Notes: generated by a model from the letters alone, not told the origin. Positions 36,211 to 44,911 are shown, counted from the first letter of the stretch. The stretch is 64,000 bases of DNA from Streptomyces bathyalis (GCF_015910445.1 NZ_CP048882.1:5639501-5703500); one strand, 5' to 3'. Made by a program: numbers and translations.

Positions 36211-37115
36211 CCGCCGCCACTCCAGCCGGGACGCCCGAGCCTCCAGCCGGGACGCCCGAGCTCTCGCTCGTGGCCGGCGACCTCGACCGCACGCTGATCT
36301 ACTCGGCGGCCGCCCTCGGCCTGACCGTGCCGGACAGCGAGGCTCCGCGGCTGCTGTGCGTCGAGGTGTACGAGGGCAAGCCCCTGTCGTACATGACGGA
36401 GACGGCCGCCGGACTGCTGGCGGAGCTCATGGACCGGTGCGTCTTCGTGCCCGCCACCACCAGGACCCGCGAACAGTACCGGCGTGTGCGGCTTCCCGGC
36501 GGACCCGCGCCCTATGCGGTGTGCGCCAACGGCGGCCATCTGCTCGTCGACGGCGAGGCGGACCCGGAGTGGAACGCGCAGGTGCGCCGCAGCCTCGCCG
36601 CCTGTGCCCCGCTGGACGAGGTGCGCGCGCATCTGCGCGAGGCGTCCGCCGGCGGCGACTGGGTGCTCAAGCACCGTGTCGCGGACGACTTGTTCGCGTA
36701 CCTCGTCGTCGACCGCGGACGGCTGCCTCAGACATGGGTGAAGGAGCTGGCCGCCTGGGCGGAGCCCCGCGGATGGACCGTGTCCCTGCAGGGACGCAAG
36801 ATCTACGCCGTGCCGGGACCGCTGACGAAGAGCGCGGCCGTCGCCGAGGTCGCACGGCGCACCGGGGCGACGCGCACCTGCGCCGCCGGCGACTCGCTGC
36901 TCGACGCCGACCTGCTCCTCGCCGCCGGCCGGGGCTGGTTCCCGGGGCACGGGGAGCTGGCCGGCAGCGGCTGGAGCGCCCCCCACGTCACGGCGCTGGA
37001 GGAGCGCGGCGTCGCGGCGGGGGAGCGGATCGTCCGTGAGATGCACGAGGCAGCCGGTGCGGGGCACGGTGAAACCGGGCCCCGGGCACACCACCGGGGC
37101 GGCCGGGCAGGCTGA
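36207..37115 (+). CDS. HAD-family hydrolase of the Ter biosynthetic module
   Basis: The 302-residue HAD phosphatase has the catalytic motif AGDLDRTLIY (nucleophile D25, general acid D27), a Thr in FVPATTRT as motif II, a lysine in PLTKSAAV, and GDSLLDADLLLAA as motif IV. The cap fits the Cof/SPP type. Repeated GTPEPPA units precede the domain. It follows the PRTase fusion with a 4-bp overlap and would dephosphorylate the product of the two phosphoribosyltransferases. Confidence 0.87.
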   Translation: MTAATPAGTPEPPAGTPELSLVAGDLDRTLIYSAAALGLTVPDSEAPRLLCVEVYEGKPLSYMTETAAGLLAELMDRCVFVPATTRTREQYRRVRLPGGPAPYAVCANGGHLLVDGEADPEWNAQVRRSLAACAPLDEVRAHLREASAGGDWVLKHRVADDLFAYLVVDRGRLPQTWVKELAAWAEPRGWTVSLQGRKIYAVPGPLTKSAAVAEVARRTGATRTCAAGDSLLDADLLLAAGRGWFPGHGELAGSGWSAPHVTALEERGVAAGERIVREMHEAAGAGHGETGPRAHHRGGRAG

Positions 37116-37135
37116 GCGCGTGGGTGCGCCCCGGG

Positions 37136-37729
37136 TCAGCTCGTGCCGGCGGTCCTCGTGGTCAGCCTGCTGAGCGTGGCGTCCAGGCCCCCGTCGCCGG
37201 ATGGGCGGCGGTTGTACGGGAGCTTCGAGAGCACCGCCGCCATGCCGCAGGTGTTGCTCAGCGCGGAGAAGACCAGGCCGCCCCCGATCAGGAACGAAAG
37301 GATCCTGGCGCCGGGAACGGCCAGGTCGAGCAGGATGCCGAGCAACACCAGCGAGCCGGCGACCAGCCTGACCTGACGCTCCATCGGCCACACGGCGCGG
37401 GCGCCGGCCGGACGGTCCAGCGCGTGACCGCCGCCGGACCAGGCCTGGGTCCCGCCGTCGAGCGACGCCGCCGTGATCCCCTCGTCCGCGAGACGGCCGC
37501 AGGCGACCCCGGACCGGGTTCCGGAAGCGCAGACGACGACGAGTTCGCCCTTCTCGGCCGCCGTGCGCAGCGAGGGCAGCGCCTCGCCGAGACGGTCCAG
37601 CGGGATGTTGAACGCACCGGGGACGTGCCCGGAGCCGTACTCGCCGGGGGTGCGGACGTCGATGACGGTGGCGCTGCTCAGTCGCGGAGCGAGTTCGTCG
37701 ACGGTGAGGGGAGCGGTCGGCGTGGTCAC
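37136..37729 (-). CDS. Rhodanese with DUF2892 membrane tail
   Basis: The 197-residue protein has an N-terminal rhodanese domain with the active cysteine C67 in VVVCASGTRSG, preceded by VIDVRTPGEYGSGHVPGA. It has two C-terminal transmembrane helices (VRLVAGSLVLLGILLDLAV, ILSFLIGGGLVFSALSNTC) of the DUF2892/YgaP type. Sulfur transfer or sulfide sensing at the inner membrane is likely. GTG 37729 follows GAAGGATCC. It converges with the HAD gene (20 bp) and is divergent from the large fusion gene. Confidence 0.87.
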   Translation of the reverse strand: MTTPTAPLTVDELAPRLSSATVIDVRTPGEYGSGHVPGAFNIPLDRLGEALPSLRTAAEKGELVVVCASGTRSGVACGRLADEGITAASLDGGTQAWSGGGHALDRPAGARAVWPMERQVRLVAGSLVLLGILLDLAVPGARILSFLIGGGLVFSALSNTCGMAAVLSKLPYNRRPSGDGGLDATLSRLTTRTAGTS

Positions 37730-37998
37730 AGTGGATCCTTCCGGTTTCGGCCTTGATCGTGACCCTTCAGATCTGATCGCCTCAGCAGCGTAGGGGAGCG
37801 GTCTATTCCGGATGCGGCGGCCGAGTCGCATCGGCTCCGCTTGGTGATTCACCCATTTGTGGCATAGGCCGCGTATCGCGGGGTGCGGGCCTGCCCACCG
37901 GAGTCGACGGAGCCACATGGCCCACCGTCCCCGCTCCCGCCCGCCGTGCCGCACCACCCCGAGGTGCGGCGGACGGTGACCGGGTCGACGCTGGAGCC

Positions 37999-40659
37999 AT
38001 GTTGACGCTGGGCCGTCTGACCGCGGGTGCACCGCCGCTGCTGCAGTGGGCCAGCAGGGGAGACGCGCCTGGCGACCCCGGCAGGGTGGTGGAGAGGATC
38101 ACGCGCTGCGGCCCCGACGGCCCCCCGGTCGGCGAGCGCACGGAACGGGTGCTGCTCGTGACGTCCGGCGACAGCACCCTGGAGTGGGTGCGGCTCCGCG
38201 CGGAGAACGCTGCCGGGGTGGTGGTCTGCGGCGAGTTCGACGACCCCGCCGAGGTGCCCGACTGCGGACTCGTCCCCGTCCTGACGCCCTTGGTCCCCGG
38301 TGGGCCGGTGCGGGTCGCCGAGGCGCTCATGGGCGCCCAGATCGCGGCCCTCCAGGCGGAGGTCCGGCAGGTGGAGACCTACACCGACGTGGCCGCGCAC
38401 GCGATGGCCGAGGGCAAAGGGCCGCAGGGGGTGCTCGACTGGGTCTCGCGTGAGGCCCACGCGCACGTGGAGGTCGTCGACGGCTACCGGGAGCAGGACT
38501 GGCCCGCGGAAGTCTCCAGGCAGACGGCCCTGCTGCGCGAGCTCGTACGGGGCAGGGAGCACGGCCCGGTGCGCGGAGTCGGGGACGGGCGGTACGTCGA
38601 GGTGTGGCCGGTGGGAGTCGGGCCGCCGCACAGACTCCTGATCGCCTCCCGCGACGAACCCTGGGGCGGACGCGGCCTGTTCGGCCTCGAACAGGTGGCC
38701 GTAATGGTGGCCGGGCTGCTGCGCGAGGAGGAGGTGACGGAGCGCGAGCACCGCCTGCACGCGGCCGTGCAAGCGGCACGGACCTCCGCCTTCCAGTACC
38801 TGATGGTCGGCGACGTGACATCCGCGGGCCGCGCCGTGGAGCCGCTGGCCCCCGGTCTGATGGCCGCCGGCGTGGTGCAGGTCGCGGTGGTGGAGAAGGC
38901 GCCCGGCGAGGAGCGGGAAGCGGTCGCGGAGGAGGTCGAGGAGGCCCTGCAGTGGGGACGCGCGCTCACGGTGCTCTGCCCCGTCGACGCGGCCCAGCTC
39001 ATCGTCATCTGGGACGGCGCCCAGGCCCCGGTGCAGACCGTGCTGGAGCCGGTCGCCGAGGCCGACCCCGACCGCGCCGTGGGAGTGAGCGGCCGCGGAC
39101 CGCTGGAGCACGCCGCGCGCCTGTACGGAGCGGCGGCGGTCAGCGTGGAGGCGGCCCGGCGCACCCCCGGCGGAGTGGCCGTGCACGACGGACGGCCACC
39201 CCTCGCGGAGCTGCTGGACAGCTCCGCCCGCGCCTGGGCCCGGGAGCTGCTCGCGCCGCTCGAGTGGAATCTCGCCACGGCGGAACGGCAGCGGCTGCTG
39301 GAGGTGTGCAGCGCGGGAATCGCCATGGGAGCGCACGGCGCCGGGCGGCTCCTCGGCCTGCACGGCGACACCGTGACCGCGCGGCTGGACGAGCTGACGG
39401 CACGCGTGAACCTGGACCGTTCACTGCTCGGGGACCGGGCGAAGCTGGATCTGGCGATGCGGCTGGCGGACCTTCCGCCGCCGGTGCCGGGGGTCGCGCC
39501 CGCAGGCGGCGTGCGCCAGGTCCTCGACCACGAGGGTGCGTCGCACTGGGGCGACGGCGTGCTGTCCGGGCTTCCGCCACGTCTGCTCTCCGCGCTGGTG
39601 ACGTGGGTAGAGCGCGAACTCGACCCCGAGGCGACGGCGGAGGAACTGGGCATCTCCACCAGCACACTCGGCGGGTGGCTGCGTGAGGCCGGGACGTTCA
39701 CGCATCTCCCGCTGCGCAAGGACAGGCCCGGCGCCGTGCACGAACTGCTCTGGGCCCTGTACACGACGGGCCGCATCCACCCCTCCACGATCACCGGCAG
39801 CGAGGGGGAGGCACAGCCGGCCGGCCCCGACGGCAGAGGGCAAGGCGCCGTCGCCGGCGTCGGCCAGCCCCGCACCGACACGCCCCATCCCGCCCGTCTC
39901 TACGACTACTTCCTGGGCGGCCGCACCAACTACGCCGCCGACAGGATCGCCGCTCAGCAGACCGTGGAAGCCACTCCCACCATCGCCGTCATGGCCCGCG
40001 AGAACCGAGCCTTCATGCTCCGTGCCGTGCGTCATCTCGCCGGGCAGGAGGGCATGCGTCAGTTCCTCGACCTGGGCTCCGGCATCCCGACGGAGCCGAA
40101 CCTGCACCAGGTCGTCCAGGCCGAGGCCCCCAGCGCGCGCATCGTCTACGTGGACGAGGACCCTGTCGTCCACGCCCACGCCCAGGCGCTGCTCGCCGGC
40201 AGCCCGCTCGGCCGCACCGCGTTCCTGCGGGCCGACGCCGCGGACCCGTCCGGCATCCTCACGTCCTCCGAGGTCCTGGAATGCCTCGACCTGGACCAGC
40301 CTGTCGCCCTCTCCCTCGTGGCGCTGCTGCCCTTCGTCACCGACGACCAGACCGCGCACGAGATGATCCGCGGCTTCACCGGTGCGCTGGCTCCGGGGAG
40401 CTTTCTGACGCTCTCCCACCTCACCGGCGACTTCGATCCCGGGGGGACGGAGGTGGTCTGCCGGCAGTACGAGAGGCTGGCCGGCATCCGCATCAAGACC
40501 CGCTCGCACGACGAAGTGGCGGCGCTCCTGGACGGGTTGGAGCTCGTGGACCCCGGAATCGTCCTGGTCCACCGGTGGCGCTCGGACCGCTCCGAGGACG
40601 ACCTGGCCGACGACGACGTACGGGTCGGCTCGTACGGCGCGGTCGCCCGCATCCCGTAG
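37999..40659 (+). CDS. PucR-like regulator fused to a DUF574 SAM methyltransferase
   Basis: One open frame encodes 886 residues. Residues 1 to about 610 resemble PucR/CdaR-type regulators: an N-terminal sensor part, a middle GGDEF-like region and a C-terminal helix-turn-helix segment (AEELGISTSTLGGWLREAGTFTHLPLRKDR). A Gly/Pro/Gln-rich linker (about 611-640) leads into a complete DUF574-type SAM methyltransferase: HPARLYDYFLGGRTNY, QFLDLGSGIPTEPNLHQV, ARIVYVDEDPVVHAHAQALL, LALVALLPFV-type end. Both halves normally occur as separate Streptomyces proteins, and no internal start with a ribosome site is present near the linker. Function is unknown. Confidence 0.82.
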   Translation: MLTLGRLTAGAPPLLQWASRGDAPGDPGRVVERITRCGPDGPPVGERTERVLLVTSGDSTLEWVRLRAENAAGVVVCGEFDDPAEVPDCGLVPVLTPLVPGGPVRVAEALMGAQIAALQAEVRQVETYTDVAAHAMAEGKGPQGVLDWVSREAHAHVEVVDGYREQDWPAEVSRQTALLRELVRGREHGPVRGVGDGRYVEVWPVGVGPPHRLLIASRDEPWGGRGLFGLEQVAVMVAGLLREEEVTEREHRLHAAVQAARTSAFQYLMVGDVTSAGRAVEPLAPGLMAAGVVQVAVVEKAPGEEREAVAEEVEEALQWGRALTVLCPVDAAQLIVIWDGAQAPVQTVLEPVAEADPDRAVGVSGRGPLEHAARLYGAAAVSVEAARRTPGGVAVHDGRPPLAELLDSSARAWARELLAPLEWNLATAERQRLLEVCSAGIAMGAHGAGRLLGLHGDTVTARLDELTARVNLDRSLLGDRAKLDLAMRLADLPPPVPGVAPAGGVRQVLDHEGASHWGDGVLSGLPPRLLSALVTWVERELDPEATAEELGISTSTLGGWLREAGTFTHLPLRKDRPGAVHELLWALYTTGRIHPSTITGSEGEAQPAGPDGRGQGAVAGVGQPRTDTPHPARLYDYFLGGRTNYAADRIAAQQTVEATPTIAVMARENRAFMLRAVRHLAGQEGMRQFLDLGSGIPTEPNLHQVVQAEAPSARIVYVDEDPVVHAHAQALLAGSPLGRTAFLRADAADPSGILTSSEVLECLDLDQPVALSLVALLPFVTDDQTAHEMIRGFTGALAPGSFLTLSHLTGDFDPGGTEVVCRQYERLAGIRIKTRSHDEVAALLDGLELVDPGIVLVHRWRSDRSEDDLADDDVRVGSYGAVARIP

Positions 40660-40779
40660 GACGACGCACTCGGGTGCAACCACCCCGGAGGCGGTCACCG
40701 AACGGGTGAAAAAACCGATACCTCCGGCGGGAGGGCCGGTGGCAGGATCGGACGCCCGCTCCCGGCGCAGGAGGCTGCT

Positions 40780-41622
40780 GTGACTCCATCCCTGCCCCCG
40801 CATCTGCGGGCCGACTGCGCGAACTGCTTCGGTCTGTGCTGCGTCGCGCTGCCCTTCTCGGCCTCGGCGGACTTCGCGTTCGACAAGGACGCCGGGCGGC
40901 CGTGTCCCAACCTCCGCCGTGACTTCCGTTGCGGCATCCACGGCCGGCTGCGGGAGCGGGGCTTCTCCGGCTGCACCGTCTACGAGTGCTTCGGCGCGGG
41001 CCAGCAGGTCTCCCAGCACACCTTCGGCGGACGGGACTGGCGGCGTGAACCCGCCACCGCACAGCGGATGTTCGAGGTGTTCCCGGTGATGCGGCAGCTG
41101 CACGAGCTGCTGGTGTATCTCACTCAGGCCCTCGCACACTCCGCCGCCCGACCCTTGCGCGGCGAACTGCGCGGAGCCCTGGACGACATCACACGTCTGA
41201 CACGCGGAACGGCCGACGAACTCGCTGCCACGGATGTGCACTTGCACCGGGAGCGGGTCAACCAACTGCTGCTGCGCGCCAGCGAACTCGTCAGATCCGG
41301 GCCGCACGGCCCGAGCAGCGGTCACATCAGGGACCACAGGGGCGACGATCTCACCGGAGCCCGGCTCGCCGGCTCGGACCTCCGAGGGGCGTCACTGCGA
41401 GGGGCCCGGCTGATCGCCGCAGACCTCCGGCGGGCCGACCTGCGCACGGCAGATCTGACGGGAGCGGATCTGAGGGATGCCGACCTGAGCGGAGCGGACC
41501 TCACCGGAGCCCTGTTCCTCACCCAGCAGCAGCTCCACGCGGCGAAGGGCAGCCCGGCCACGCGCATCCCGGACGGATTCGACAGGCCCGCGCACTGGAA
41601 GCAGCGTTCTCCCCGACGGTGA
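40780..41622 (+). CDS. Cysteine-cluster/pentapeptide-repeat protein
   Basis: This 280-residue protein starts at GTG 40780 after AGGAGG. The N-terminal 60 residues contain a cysteine cluster (CANCFGLCC, then CPNL, DFRCGIH, GFSGCTVYEC) resembling YkgJ-type metal-binding modules. A helical middle follows. The C-terminal part has about nine pentapeptide repeats of the A(D/N)LxG type (DDLTGARLAGSDLRGASLRG and so on), forming a right-handed beta helix. Quinolone-protection proteins share the repeat, but the Cys module makes that role unlikely. It is downstream of the fusion gene by 120 bp. Confidence 0.8.
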   Translation: MTPSLPPHLRADCANCFGLCCVALPFSASADFAFDKDAGRPCPNLRRDFRCGIHGRLRERGFSGCTVYECFGAGQQVSQHTFGGRDWRREPATAQRMFEVFPVMRQLHELLVYLTQALAHSAARPLRGELRGALDDITRLTRGTADELAATDVHLHRERVNQLLLRASELVRSGPHGPSSGHIRDHRGDDLTGARLAGSDLRGASLRGARLIAADLRRADLRTADLTGADLRDADLSGADLTGALFLTQQQLHAAKGSPATRIPDGFDRPAHWKQRSPRR

Positions 41623-41664
41623 GCGGCCGCCCGGTCCTGTGGGTGCCCTCTTTGCTGTCGGGCG

Positions 41665-41886
41665 TCAGCCGCAGCAGCCGCCGCCGCAGCAGCCGCCGCC
41701 CGCAGGCGCGGCACTCGCGGCGGGCGCCGGCGCAGCGGACGTGCCCGCCACGGCGACCGTCGACAGCAGCTTCACGGTGTCCCCGTGCCCCTGAGGGCAG
41801 GCGGCCGGGGCACCGGACTCCGCCATGGGCCGGGCCAGTTCGAACTGCGTGTCGCACTCGCGGCAGCGGTACTCGTATCGGGGCAT
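41665..41886 (-). CDS. FmdB-family zinc ribbon protein
   Basis: The 73-residue protein begins MPRYEYRCRECDTQFELARPM, the classic FmdB zinc-ribbon start with CxxC. It continues with a second Cys/His pair (CPQGHGD), then an Ala/Pro linker and a Cys-rich tail (GGGCCGGGCCG) that adds four cysteines. FmdB proteins are small putative regulators of unknown role. It lies between convergent genes and 90 bp downstream (leftward) of the coiled-coil gene. Confidence 0.85.
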   Translation of the reverse strand: MPRYEYRCRECDTQFELARPMAESGAPAACPQGHGDTVKLLSTVAVAGTSAAPAPAASAAPAGGGCCGGGCCG

Positions 41887-41976
41887 GCAGGAATGCTATC
41901 CGTCGCACGGCAGTGGCGGCGCGCCGCCGGAAGGGCAGCGGCGGAGGTCACACGGGAAGTCGGCCGGCGGTGGGCG

Positions 41977-43242
41977 TCAGTGGCCGGCCGCTCGCTGTTC
42001 CCGGATCTGTTCGACGACCCGCTGCACGGTCTCCTTCACGGCGTCCAGCTCGGTGAGGAGGTGCCAGTAGTCGGGATGGCGTCCCGTCATCGCGGCCACC
42101 GCACGGTCGACGCGTGCGACGGCATCGTCCAGCGGCCCCGCATGGGACGGATCCGGTGTGCTGCGGCCCGCCATCGCGAGCCGCTGGGCGTCGCGGATGG
42201 CGAACCGCGTGCGCTCGACCTCCTTCGTGTGATCGAAGGAGACTTCGTTGAGCCGCTGCAGACGGTCCCCGGCTGCCTTGATCGATTCGTCGGCGGAGTT
42301 CAGCAGCGCCCGCACGGTCGAAAGCTGCGACGTCGCGTCCGCCCAGCGCTGCTCGTCCCGCGCCTTGCGGCCCTCCGCCAGCTTCTCTTCCGCCTGCCGC
42401 ACGGAGCGGGCCGCCTGATCGGGGACGTGCTGCAGGTCCTGCCAGCACGCCGCGCTGAAGCGGCGCCGCAGCTCGCTGAGAACCGGCTCCACCTGGCCCG
42501 CGCGGGTCTGCAGGGCCTGAGCGCGCGTACGGAGCGAAGCGAGCCGCTTGTCGATCTCCGCCGCACGCTCGGGCAGACGGGCCGCCTCGCCCCGTACGGC
42601 CTCGGCCTCGCGCAGGACCCGGTCGGCACGCCGCAGCGTCTCCTGCACGCCGTGCTGACCAGCGCCTTCGTTGAGCTTGGTGAGGTCGGGCGACAGCGCC
42701 GCGAGCCGGCCGGCGAGGTCGTCGGCCTTGAGGCCTGAGTCGCGGGTCGCATCCAGCGCGTTCGACGCGGCGAGCAGGCCCTGCTTGGCTCTCTCGACGG
42801 CGGGAGCGAGCCGAGCCAGCTGCGTTTCGGCCTGCGAAAGCAGCGGCCCCAGGCTCTCCCCGAACCGCTGCAGCTCACCCCTGACGCGCTCCAGGTCCTG
42901 CCGTACCCTGCCCAGCTCGGCCATCGCGCGGGCGGCGGCGCCCGAATCGAGGTCGTCCCGGTCCAGGTCGTGGGCGTCCACGACGGAGATGTACTCCTGG
43001 CTGACCTGATCGATCCGGGAGCCGAAGTCCGCGAAGTCCGCGACCGCCTTGCGGGCAGCGGGAGAGTCTTCGACGGCGTTCAGCGTCTCGATGGAGATCC
43101 GCAGGTCACGCTGTGCGGTGTCCAGTTCGTAGAAGGCTGCTGCGGCGTCGTCCTTGGCTGCTTGCGCATCGGCGCGCTGGTGCTCCGCACGGGCGCCGCC
43201 CCAGCCCCAGCGGCGGGTGCCGCCGCCGTTCATAGCCGCCAC
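41977..43242 (-). CDS. Coiled-coil protein of unknown function
   Basis: The 421-residue soluble protein is almost entirely alpha-helical with heptad-like Leu/Ala/Arg patterns (for example FGESLGPLLSQAETQLARLAPAVERAK). A glycine/tryptophan-rich start (NGGGTRRWGWGGA) and a C-terminal segment end EQIREQRAAGH. No enzyme or membrane motif is visible. Similar proteins are conserved in Streptomyces without a known role; scaffolding or cell-envelope or division association is only a guess. The start may be GTG 43242 or ATG 43233. Confidence 0.75.
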   Translation of the reverse strand: MAAMNGGGTRRWGWGGARAEHQRADAQAAKDDAAAAFYELDTAQRDLRISIETLNAVEDSPAARKAVADFADFGSRIDQVSQEYISVVDAHDLDRDDLDSGAAARAMAELGRVRQDLERVRGELQRFGESLGPLLSQAETQLARLAPAVERAKQGLLAASNALDATRDSGLKADDLAGRLAALSPDLTKLNEGAGQHGVQETLRRADRVLREAEAVRGEAARLPERAAEIDKRLASLRTRAQALQTRAGQVEPVLSELRRRFSAACWQDLQHVPDQAARSVRQAEEKLAEGRKARDEQRWADATSQLSTVRALLNSADESIKAAGDRLQRLNEVSFDHTKEVERTRFAIRDAQRLAMAGRSTPDPSHAGPLDDAVARVDRAVAAMTGRHPDYWHLLTELDAVKETVQRVVEQIREQRAAGH

Positions 43243-43469
43243 CGAACCTCTCCCCGCGTCCCCACGTGCCGCATCAGCGATCGCCGGTCATTCTCCCACC
43301 CTGTGCCAACGAACACACGAGCCAGTTCGTTCAACGATACGTGCAAAGGCACCGAACAGATCGCGGACGGACCGCGCTCCCGGCGGAGGGCCGTGCGGCT
43401 GAGGGGGCAGCGTCAAACAAGGGTTTGCGCCCTCGGGCGCGGGACAAGGTAGTCTGTGGCCTCGTTCCC

Positions 43470-43541
43470 GGGCGCATAGCTCAGCGGTAGAGCGCTTGCC
43501 TTACAAGCAAGATGTCACTGGTTCGATCCCAGTTGTGCCCA
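43470..43541 (+). tRNA. tRNA-Val (anticodon UAC)
   Basis: The 72-nt cloverleaf folds by eye: acceptor GGGCGCA with TGTGCCC (one G-U), D stem GCTC/GAGC, anticodon stem CTTGC/GCAAG with loop CTTACAA (anticodon TAC), and a T arm with GGTTCGATCCC. The discriminator is A and CCA is not encoded. A terminator follows at 43571-43608. Its 3' end is a plausible integration site for the accessory DNA to its right, but no second copy of the 3' end was found. Confidence 0.97.
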
Positions 43542-43570
43542 CCCGGTAGACACCCATTCCAGCCAGCATT

Positions 43571-43608
43571 CGAAGGGCCGTCCACGTCGTTACGTGGGCG
43601 GCCCTTCG
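43571..43608 (+). terminator. Terminator after tRNA-Val
   Basis: A 17-bp stem with one G-U wobble (CGAAGGGCCGTCCACGT and complement, 4-nt loop) lies 30 bp after the tRNA. Confidence 0.85.
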
Positions 43609-43617
43609 AGCGTTTGT

Positions 43618-43710
43618 GGCGGGCTGGCGGGCTGGCGGGCTGGCGGGCTGGCGGGCTGGCGGGCTGGCGGGCTGGCGGGCTGGCGGGCTGGCGGGCTGGC
43701 GGGCTGGCGG
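43618..43710. repeat. Tandem repeat, 8-bp unit GGCGGGCT, about 11.6 copies
   Basis: An uninterrupted array of the 8-bp unit runs for 93 bp. The unit is not a multiple of three and the frames through it encode only ASPPARQP-type repeats, so it is noncoding. It starts 10 bp after the tRNA-Val terminator and ends just before the duplicated beta-helix cassette. Copy number is probably variable through slippage. Confidence 0.95.
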
Positions 43711-43726
43711 TCCGCATGGCCGGGCC

Positions 43727-43867
43727 GTTCGGCGGTAGGCCAGGTGAGGCTGCGCCCGCCTGCGGCTAGGCATGGAACGTCATCTCGTTCATCCCGGCCG
43801 GCCAGCAGGGTTGCTGGGTGCCGACGAATGTTCCGTTTCACTCTCCAGCGTCGAGGGAGTCGTAGCG
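43727..43867 (+). repeat. Direct repeat, left copy: leader of the first beta-helix gene
   Basis: This about 141-bp leader is nearly identical to 45027-45166 (a few substitutions and a 1-bp indel) and continues into the coding regions. It marks the tandem duplication junction and probably carries the promoter: GAGGGAGTCGTAGCG precedes the ATG in both copies. Confidence 0.85.
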
Positions 43868-44911
43868 ATGAAGATCCTTTTGCGGTCCGGTGCGGTGGCT
43901 GCCGCGGTCGGTGTGGGGCTGTCCCTTGCGGTCTTGCCGGCCGGGCCGGCGGGTGCTGCCGGTGGGACTCACGTGCGGTGCAACGACATCACCGGGCTGA
44001 AGAACGCGATCACTCAGGCCAACACCAGCGGCGGCCGCATCATCCTCGCGTCCCACTGCACCTACACCCTGACCACACCCGCCACCGAGGTCGATGGTCT
44101 TCCGCCGATCACCGGGAAGGTGACCATCTCCGGCCGCGACACGACGATCCGACGCGCCCCGGACGCGACGACGCAGTTCCGCGTCCTCCGCGTGGTGGCC
44201 GGCGGCCATCTCACCCTGAACTCGCTCACGGTCAGCGGCGGCCGTATCGCCTTCCAATCAGGCGGCGGCATCGAGAACGAAGGCGGCACGCTGAACCTGA
44301 ACCGCACGCTCATCAAGGGGAATTCTGCCCTCTCGGGTGGTGGGCTCCTCAACCTCGGCGGACAGCTCAGGCTCGACCACAGCACCGTCGAGCGCAACGT
44401 CGCAAACTATGGCGGCGGGATCCGCAACGACGGTCCCGGCACGGTGACGATGAAGGGCGGATCCCTACTCAACAACCGGGCATTCAACAGCGACGGTGGC
44501 GGTCTCCTGACCTACGGAGGTACCACGTCTTTGGACTCGGTCTCGGTCAGGGGCAACACCGCGCTTCACGGTGGTGGAATCGAGCAGTTTCCCGGCTCGA
44601 TTCTGCGCCTCACGTCGACCACGCTCAGGGACAACATCGCCGTGTCAGGCGCGGCCCTTTCGAGCAACGGTGGTACGGCGACGCTGGTGAGAAGCCTGGT
44701 CACACACAACACGGCGATCACCGCCGGCGGCGGCATCTTCACCCAGAACTCCGGTCAGGTGACGCTCACTTCGAGCAGAGTCATCCGCAATGCTCCGGAC
44801 AACTGCAGCCCTGAAGGCAGCGTCCCCGGATGTACCAACCCCGCCAACCGCATCACTCCGTCGTCCTCGCAGCTGCCCCCGCCTGCGAAGGACAGCAAAG
44901 CCCGCAAGTAA
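43868..44911 (+). CDS. Secreted right-handed beta-helix protein (copy 1)
   Basis: This 347-residue exported protein has the signal peptide MKILLRSGAVAAAVGVGLSL with cleavage near GPAGAAGG. The start region (CNDITGLKNAITQANTSGGRIILASHCTYTL) resembles polymorphic outer-membrane/CSLREA-type beta-helix proteins. About seven coils of the GGGI-x(7-9)-L-x-(V/L)-x-x-(S/T)-x-(V/L)-x-x-N pattern follow. A C-terminal conserved PDNCSPEGSVPGCTNP could cap the helix. It has no enzyme motif, and carbohydrate-binding or adhesin-like roles are possible. It is a tandem paralogue of the next gene. Confidence 0.85.
   Translation: MKILLRSGAVAAAVGVGLSLAVLPAGPAGAAGGTHVRCNDITGLKNAITQANTSGGRIILASHCTYTLTTPATEVDGLPPITGKVTISGRDTTIRRAPDATTQFRVLRVVAGGHLTLNSLTVSGGRIAFQSGGGIENEGGTLNLNRTLIKGNSALSGGGLLNLGGQLRLDHSTVERNVANYGGGIRNDGPGTVTMKGGSLLNNRAFNSDGGGLLTYGGTTSLDSVSVRGNTALHGGGIEQFPGSILRLTSTTLRDNIAVSGAALSSNGGTATLVRSLVTHNTAITAGGGIFTQNSGQVTLTSSRVIRNAPDNCSPEGSVPGCTNPANRITPSSSQLPPPAKDSKARK

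Noticed and set aside
43515..43545. Attachment site duplicate of the tRNA-Val 3' end
   Set aside because: No second copy of the tRNA 3' end was seen in 44-48 kb, so no att pair is reported.
43481..43841. Short frames with ASPPARQP repeats next to tRNA-Val
   Set aside because: These arise only from the 8-bp tandem array, which is not a multiple of three.
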